The notes below the pieces were generated by a model. It did not search any database. It saw nothing but the letters and a program-made list of their open reading frames with translations, and was not told the DNA's origin. From Arachnopeziza araneosa (lineage: Eukaryota > Ascomycota > Leotiomycetes > Helotiales > Arachnopezizaceae), in NCBI GenBank assembly GCA_003988855.1, contig QYAI01000082.1:124001-188000 (forward strand): 64,000 bases of DNA, written 5' to 3'. The position numbers were made by a program, and so were the translations under genes. Positions 58,001-64,000 of the stretch are shown one piece after another (positions within the stretch are counted from its first letter, which is position 1; the number at the start of each line of letters is the position of its first letter).

Positions 58001-59493
58001 GATTAACCTCCATTGCCAGTCAACCGCCTTCTCAACTTATAACCAACACAAGAGATCTTTTGATGACTGCAGGTTCTCAAATAATTGTGGCAGCTCTGAA
58101 CCCTGAGATTAAAGCAGTTCCACGTCACATACGGATCGGAGGTACGCCAACACGTTTTGTATATTCACCATCTCTAGAAGCGCTCATAGTCGCCGCATCT
58201 GTGAAAGGAAAGTCTACTTTGCTTTTCATAGACCCCGATACGGGTGCAGACCTTTCCCAGCCTATTGATCAAAAGACGAAAGAGCCAGTCGACTTCATAT
58301 CCGGTCTAGGAAACTCTGACGAGAGAATTTTTCGCGTTTTTGAATGGGCGTATACGAAAGATGGAAAGACTTGGAATTTCATCATCCTCGGGACAAGCAC
58401 AGGCCGCCTAATGATTGTTTCTGTTGATAACCAGGAACGCATACGGAAGGACATCCAGAATGCACTATTTCAAGCAAATGGAACAAATGGAAGTGGTCGA
58501 CTTAAAATTAGTTATTACACTCGCTACAAATTCAAGGGACATGCCCCGGTCTATTCCGTTATTGGCTATTTCGATGGTCTCATATGGTGTGCGGGCGAGA
58601 CCTTGTTTTGCGATGCTCTAGATCTCACGGCTAAGAAGTTCAAACGAGTCACTGAGTATATCCTACCATCTCCAGCTATAAACCTATGGTATGAGGATGG
58701 TACCATATTCGCTCTTACGTTGAACCACTCTCTTGAGATACTCAGGGTCACCCTGAACGAGGTCGGCGAGACCCAGATTGTTCGGACCCATGGAGATCAA
58801 GTTACGCGCCCTTCACTGCATCATATTATTCACTCTCAGTTATCACTACGGCCAATACACCTGGTTTCTGACAAGAACAGCTCTATGGTAGGCTTATGGC
58901 CTACTGAAAACACCAAAGCCGACACACTGGAGACTGTTTTTGAGGCTCCACTTCCCAGTTCTGTTTTGAGATTCCGCTTCGCTAGATGTCGTCCTTCTTG
59001 GGACTCGGTATGGACAACGAAACAAGGATATCGACATGGCGGAGGAGCATTGCAACTTGAGAATATACCCGAATTAGCTTCTCAGTCCGAAATCTTAGGA
59101 CTCTCGATAACGGGAGTACTGAGCCACTATACTATCCTCGACCATCATGCATGGAAATTTTTGAGATTTTTAATAGATCTAGCTATTCGTTCAGCAAAAG
59201 CTTGTGAATTATCCTACAGAAATGATTCCGCACCTCTCCAAGCTCTGTCGTCCCCCAGGACAATGATGCATGTTGATGGCGATATTCTGAGACGATGTCT
59301 CCAAGAAGGGTTACTAGAAAACCTGCTCTGTGTTGTCGAGGACAGGATACAAGCACCGGGTGTCTTTGGGAGATTCTGTGAGCTATTACAGGATTTACAT
59401 CAGGGTTCTTTGGTAGGGGACAGAAGTCCTTGCTTCTACATTGATCAAGCGTACATAGATTTGGAATTCTTTCTGCGTCCTGTGTTGCAATGA
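55079..59493 (+). CDS. MMS1_N-type beta-propeller protein of the DDB1/CPSF-A superfamily
   Basis: Four exons: 55079-55321, 55448-56605, 56692-57203 and 57261-59493, about 1381 residues. The sequence looks like the large seven-bladed WD-like propeller proteins DDB1, Rik1, Cft1 and Sf3b3. An MMS1_N-like first half has PPQVIVLQFTSGDLVFL, GMHLAADPSSRYVALGC and HTILIILVAAKGKTRMLVFEW. A second half carries further propeller strands (RHIRIGGTPTRFVYSP, LIVAASVKGKSTLLFID) and a helical end. Known members work in ubiquitin ligases, splicing or 3' processing. Which of these applies here is not clear. It is neither typical Cft1 nor typical Rse1 in detail. Exon joins fall at HTILIIL-independent sites with good donors and keep frame. 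Confidence 0.7.
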
Positions 59494-60079
59494 ACCAGCG
59501 GTTTCTATACCATCGTGGACGATGAGAAGTGAGCGAACTGGTAGCGGAGATCTCTAAAAGAACTTTTGTCTGCTCAATATGGCCAGACTTTCTAGATACT
59601 TACATAGACGTATAAGATGCTAGTGTATTGAAGAAATAAATCCCCCTGATACGCTACCTGCCCAATAGTTTTAATAAACAGCGAAATACCACACCTCATT
59701 ATGAGTTATGTAAATGTGAATAATCCTGAAAATCCATGTGCTGTACGATAACATCAGTTTAACTGTGAGGGGTTAGTGGGCCGCCAATCACAGACAAGTC
59801 ACCTCGCTAAAGTCATCACTGAACTGCCCCTCTTTCACATCACGATTTATCGAATTTCGAGAGACGCAACCTTCGTTATTTGAGCCAAAGCCTTTGGTGT
59901 CTACAAATTATTTTCCTATTTCTACTAGCCTCCTCTTGCTCCATTAGCAGAGAAAGCCTAGCTCACAAGTTATTCTGCCCTGTCTCGTATTCACCTTGCC
60001 ACAAGCCTGCAGGCAGATTTGTATCTTTGATCAATATCCATTCCTTTCACCATCATCCACCTTTTAGACTAATTCCACC
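59494..60079. other. intergenic region upstream of eIF5B
   Basis: It holds the 3' UTR of the MMS1_N gene and the eIF5B promoter and leader. Nothing further recognised. Confidence 0.5.
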
Positions 60080-63000
60080 ATGCCGCCTAAGAAGAAGAAC
60101 AATAAGAAGGCCAACGATGATTGGGAGGCTGAACTCGGCGAGTCGCCTGCTGCGGAAGTCGCAGCTCTAGCTCCAGAAGCTGGCACAGATGTGCCTGTGG
60201 AGGCTGATGCTGAGGAGTTTCCCGCCGGTGGCCTTATGGCTATGATGCGCAAGCGACAAAAGAAGAAGAAAGGAAAGGGAAATGATGGGGACTTTGCAGA
60301 AGGAGAGGATCCGCTGACAGAAGAAAAGTCTGATTTGACTGAAAAGGCCCCAGTCGAGGCCAGCATTGACGATGAGTTCGCGTTGCCAGATAAGAAGGGG
60401 AAAGGGAAAGCCGCTCAAGCCAAACCTGCGACTGCAGCGAAAGTTGTAGAGGATGATGAGGAACTCGGTGCAGATGGGAAAGTATTGACCAAAGCTCAGA
60501 AGGAGAAATTGAAGAAGGAGAGGGAGAAACAGAGGAAGAAGGAAAATGTAAGCTTAGCTCGGAACCATATTCTAGCTGTCTACTAATTTACATTTCATAG
60601 GCTGCGAAAAAGAAAACTGTAGGCCCAACTGCCAAAGCTGCAGAACCAGAAACGATTGTAGAAGCCAAAATTGAGGAACTAGCGCCAGCGAAGCCGACGG
60701 CTGGTGGTAAAGGGAAGAAACTACCTGCAGCGTTGGCGAAGCTACAAGCACAACAAGAAGAATTGAAACGGCGAGAAGAGGAAAAGAAAAGAGCAGAAGC
60801 TGAGGAAAAGGCAAGACTCGAGGAGTTAGAGCGAAGAGAGGCAGAAGAAGAGAGGAGGCGAGAAGAAGCAAAAGCGTTGAAGAAACAAAAGGAGAAGGAG
60901 AGGATCGAACAGCAGAAGAAAGATGGCACATATCTGACCAAAGCGCAGAGAGAGGAGAAACTACGAAATGAGATGAAGTTGAAGCAGATGATTGCTGCAG
61001 GCGTGAAAGTTGGAGGTTTGGAGGGTGGTGAGAAGAAGAAGCCCACATATGACAGGAAAAAGAAGGGCGGTCGAGTGAATCCTGAACAAGCTAAGGTATA
61101 TATAAACACCTTTTAGATGGGTTTGCTAACATAATCTAGGCAGACGAGGAAAAGGCTCTTGCAGAAGCTGCCGAAAGAGCTAAGCATGAGGCCGAGCAGA
61201 AGCTCGCGGAAACTAAAGCACAGGCCGAAAAAGAAGCCGCCAATGTTGCCGCTGCCAAGGAAGCTGAACAAGACAGCGATTTAGATGACTGGGAAGTGGC
61301 TGCAGCTGAAGATGAAAATGATGTCAAAGATAGTTGGGATGCAGATTCAGAGGAAGAAAGAGAGAAGGCTGAAGCCAAGAGAGGTGCTGCAGCGCAGACC
61401 AAAGGTCTACCTACTCGAGGGAAAGCAAAGGAGGAGTCAGAATCTGAATCTGAGTCTGAAGACGAAGAGTCTTCTGAAGATGAAGAGGCAACAGCGGCTC
61501 AAGCAGCAGAGGCTTTACGGAAGAAACAAGCTGCTGACAGACGAGAAAAGGCCCATGAAGCAGCCCTGGCTGCGAGATCAAAAGACAATTTACGATCACC
61601 TATTTGCTGTATTTTAGGTCATGTCGATACTGGAAAGACTAAGCTGTTAGATAAAATTCGACAGACAAACGTTCAAGAAGGAGAAGCAGGTGGCATTACC
61701 CAACAGATTGGTGCCACCTATTTTCCTGTCGACGCTATCAAACAGAAAACAGCAGTGGTCAACCGAGATGGTTCGTTCGAGTTCAAAGTTCCTGGATTAC
61801 TGGTTATTGATACACCTGGTCACGAATCTTTCTCGAATTTAAGATCTCGCGGTTCCTCTCTTTGTAATATTGCGATTCTTGTAGTCGATATCATGCACGG
61901 ATTAGAGCCGCAAACTCGAGAGTCTATGAAGTTACTTCGAGACAGGAAAACGCCGTTCATTGTTGCGCTTAACAAAATCGATCGTCTTTATGGTTGGAAG
62001 AAGGTTGACAATAACGGGTTTCAAGAGAGTTTGGCATTGCAAAACAAGGGCGTACAGAACGAATTCGCAAAGAGACTTCAGGACACCAAAGTGGAATTTG
62101 CTGAGCAAGGATTCAATTCGGAACTTTTCTATGAGAACAAATCTATGGCCAAATTTGTCTCTCTAGTACCAACATCTGCTCATACTGGAGAAGGTATCCC
62201 AGATATGCTTAAACTGATCATTCAACTCACGCAAGAACGTATGGTTGGATCTCTGATGTATCTTTCCGAGGTTCAAGCTACGGTATTGGAAGTTAAGGCT
62301 ATTGAAGGTTTCGGTATGACGATCGATGTCATCCTATCCAATGGTATTCTTCGTGAAGGAGATCGTATTGTGTTATGTGGTGTTGATGGTGCTATTACAA
62401 CAAACATTAGAGCACTATTAACACCAGCACCTTTGAAAGAACTTCGTCTTAAGTCTGCCTACGTGCACAACAAGGAGGTTAAGGCAGCTTTGGGTGTTAA
62501 GATTAGTGCTCCAAATTTAGAAGGCGCAATTGCCGGCTCGCGTCTGATGGTGGTTGGTCCAGACGACGATGAATCAGATATCGAAGAAGAAGTTATTTCT
62601 GATCTTGGTGCACTATTCAACCGAGTCGAGAAGTCTGGACGTGGTGTCACAGTTCAGGCCTCAACTCTTGGATCACTCGAAGCCCTTCTCGATTTTTTGA
62701 AGGTTTCAAAGATTCCCGTAGCCAACGTAGGAATTGGTCCGGTTTTCAAGCGTGATGTCATGAATTGCGGTATTATGCTTGAAAAGAATAAGGAGTATGC
62801 TATCATGCTCTGTTTTGATGTCAAAATCGACAAGGAAGCGCAACAATATGCTGATGAGCAGGGAATCAAGATTTTCACAGCTGATATTATTTATCATCTT
62901 TTCGACGCATTCACAGCACACATGGCAAAGATTGCCGAGCAGAAGAAGGAAGATTCCAAGATGGATGCCGTTTTCCCTTGCGTTCTCAACACTGTAGCTG

Positions 63001-63429
63001 TTTTCAACAAGACTGGACCAATTGTGGTAGGTGTTGATGTTGTAGAAGGCAATTTGAGAATGCATACACCAATCGCAGCGGTCAAAACCAATCCAATCAC
63101 CAACGTTAAAGAAATTATTTCTCTAGGTAGAGTGTAAGTCATAGCCAGCTCTCCGCTCCCTTGTACTTGCTGATGTGTACAGAACTGGTATCGAGCGTGA
63201 TCACAAGCAAGTCACAATTTGCAAAAAAGGACAGCCTTCTGTAGCCGTCAAGATCGAGATGGGTGGTCACCAACCAACCTACGGCCGACATCTCGAGGAA
63301 AAAGACGTCCTTTATTCGCTTATATCAAGGCGCAGTATCGATACTTTAAAGGAATTCTATCGATCAGATGTTAGCAATGACGAATGGCTGCTCATCAAGA
63401 AATTGAAGCCCCTCTTCGACATTCCTTAA
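60080..63429 (+). CDS. fun12: translation initiation factor eIF5B
   Basis: Four exons: 60080-60547, 60601-61095, 61140-63133 and 63183-63429, about 1067 residues. eIF5B is the GTPase that joins the 60S subunit at the start codon. The first 470 residues are highly charged Lys/Glu/Ala repeats (MPPKKKNNKKANDDWE, long KxE coiled regions, acidic SESESEDEES). The GTPase core follows: G1 GHVDTGKT (481-488), G3 DTPGHE (545-550), G4 NKID (599-602). Then domain II, the alpha/beta domain III (SKIPVANVGIGPVFKRDVM) and the C-terminal helix with KDVLYSLISRRSIDTLKEFYR and the end NDEWLLIKKLKPLFDIP. Antisense open frames over the charged part are shadows. The intron before the last exon splits a Val codon. 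Confidence 0.96.
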
Positions 63430-64000
63430 AGACCCTAGAACTACAATTTCAAGAGGCGCTGGAATGAGTGTATGCATATAGGTATGAGACGGTGTCTAGT
63501 TGTAAGGAATTTCGAAATACATCTCTTTTGCATTGCATGTGCTACGACTGCGAGACGTCATTAAAAAGTTGTAGATAGATGGTTAGCATGACCGCATTAA
63601 TATATTCTATGGTCTTCCTTCTCTATCTGCTTAAAAGAAGATAAGGGAGAGTTTGTAAAAAGGTGCAATCTGCGAAGGTTTAGGGCACATAATTTTTTGA
63701 GGAAGGACCTTCCCTACCTGAGTATACTGACGAAGTGAGAGTTGGAAGAAAAGATGGATGTTAGGGCCTCATCTTGTTCACGTCTTAAATCAAAATCGAA
63801 TCTCTTTCCTCTTCCTCTTTTCATTATCAACTCTAAATTTCTCCGGACATTCTGTATCACGCCTAACCGCAGACATATTCTATATACTTACTTACCATCC
63901 ACTATTCGAAAAGTTTATCTGCAATCAATCATAAACCGGAATCTACTGAGAATATGGTCCAGCCACATTCCAGAGGTAGTGCATCTAAGTTAAGAACCTT
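63430..64000. other. region downstream of eIF5B, no gene seen
   Basis: Likely 3' UTR up to about 63650. The frame at 63742-63993 is Arg/Ser/Ile-rich and unsupported, and the window ends in A/T-rich sequence. Confidence 0.5.

Noticed and set aside
60572..61402. Long antisense frames across eIF5B (Ser/Phe/Leu-rich)
   Set aside because: They mirror the Lys/Glu-rich coding repeats of eIF5B on the plus strand.
1..64000. CRISPR arrays, insertion sequences, bacterial operons or a secondary-metabolite cluster
   Set aside because: The gene structure is eukaryotic with introns. No spaced repeats, transposase or backbone enzymes (PKS, NRPS, terpene synthase) were seen.

Overview
The window is nuclear DNA of a filamentous ascomycete fungus. 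Genes carry several short introns (about 45-125 nt) with fungal GTRNGT donors and CTAAC-like branch sites. The gene content is ascomycete: a CreA/Cre1 carbon repressor, a CYP61 sterol desaturase, a DASH-complex Ask1, Rrn7, a Zn2Cys6 regulator and a HeLo/STAND-type N-terminal domain. The look of Cre1 and eIF5B suggests a Leotiomycete (Helotiales-like), but that is an inference from memory of the family. Exons were assembled by eye from splice signals, frame continuity and conserved protein motifs; boundaries should be good to a base or two.

Layout. 0-2.1 kb: cre1 on the minus strand. 2.1-12 kb: a roughly 10 kb stretch without a convincing gene, G/C-rich and full of microsatellites up to about 10.8 kb, lying upstream of cre1. 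12.1-13.7 kb: a minus-strand gene fusing a HeLo/STAND-like N-terminal domain to a Ras-type GTPase. 13.7-16.4 kb: an AT-rich gene-free stretch. 16.4-18.8 kb: a BED-like plus Zn2Cys6 transcription factor. From 19.5 kb on, the window is a compact housekeeping region: mtr10 (-), SmE (+), 5-formyl-THF cyclo-ligase (-), rot1 (+), a possible 44-codon membrane ORF (+), membrane-anchored histidine acid phosphatase (-), idh2 (-), sec5 (+), ask1 (+), a small hypothetical gene (-), erg5 (-), a mitochondrial rhodanese (+), a Yip1-family protein (-), ubiquitin-eL40 (-), vps52 (-), eIF5A (+), rrn7 (+), a Gyp8-like TBC GAP (-), an MMS1_N/DDB1-superfamily protein (+) and eIF5B (+).

The genes do not form a metabolic cluster. 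Themes that recur are translation and ribosome production (eIF5A, eIF5B, ubiquitin-eL40, Rrn7), secretory traffic and wall building (Sec5, Vps52, Yip1 family, Gyp8-like GAP, Rot1), and RNA handling (Mtr10, SmE). Several neighbours are divergent with short shared promoters (mtr10/SmE 378 bp, fau1/rot1 408 bp, idh2/sec5 350 bp).

The most unusual items are the HeLo-like/Ras fusion with a changed G4 motif, two GC-AG introns (idh2, erg5), an intron that splits the start codon of ubiquitin-eL40, two stop-free introns of length 3n, and the large repeat-rich region upstream of cre1. No tRNA, rRNA, CRISPR array, transposon or viral gene was recognised.
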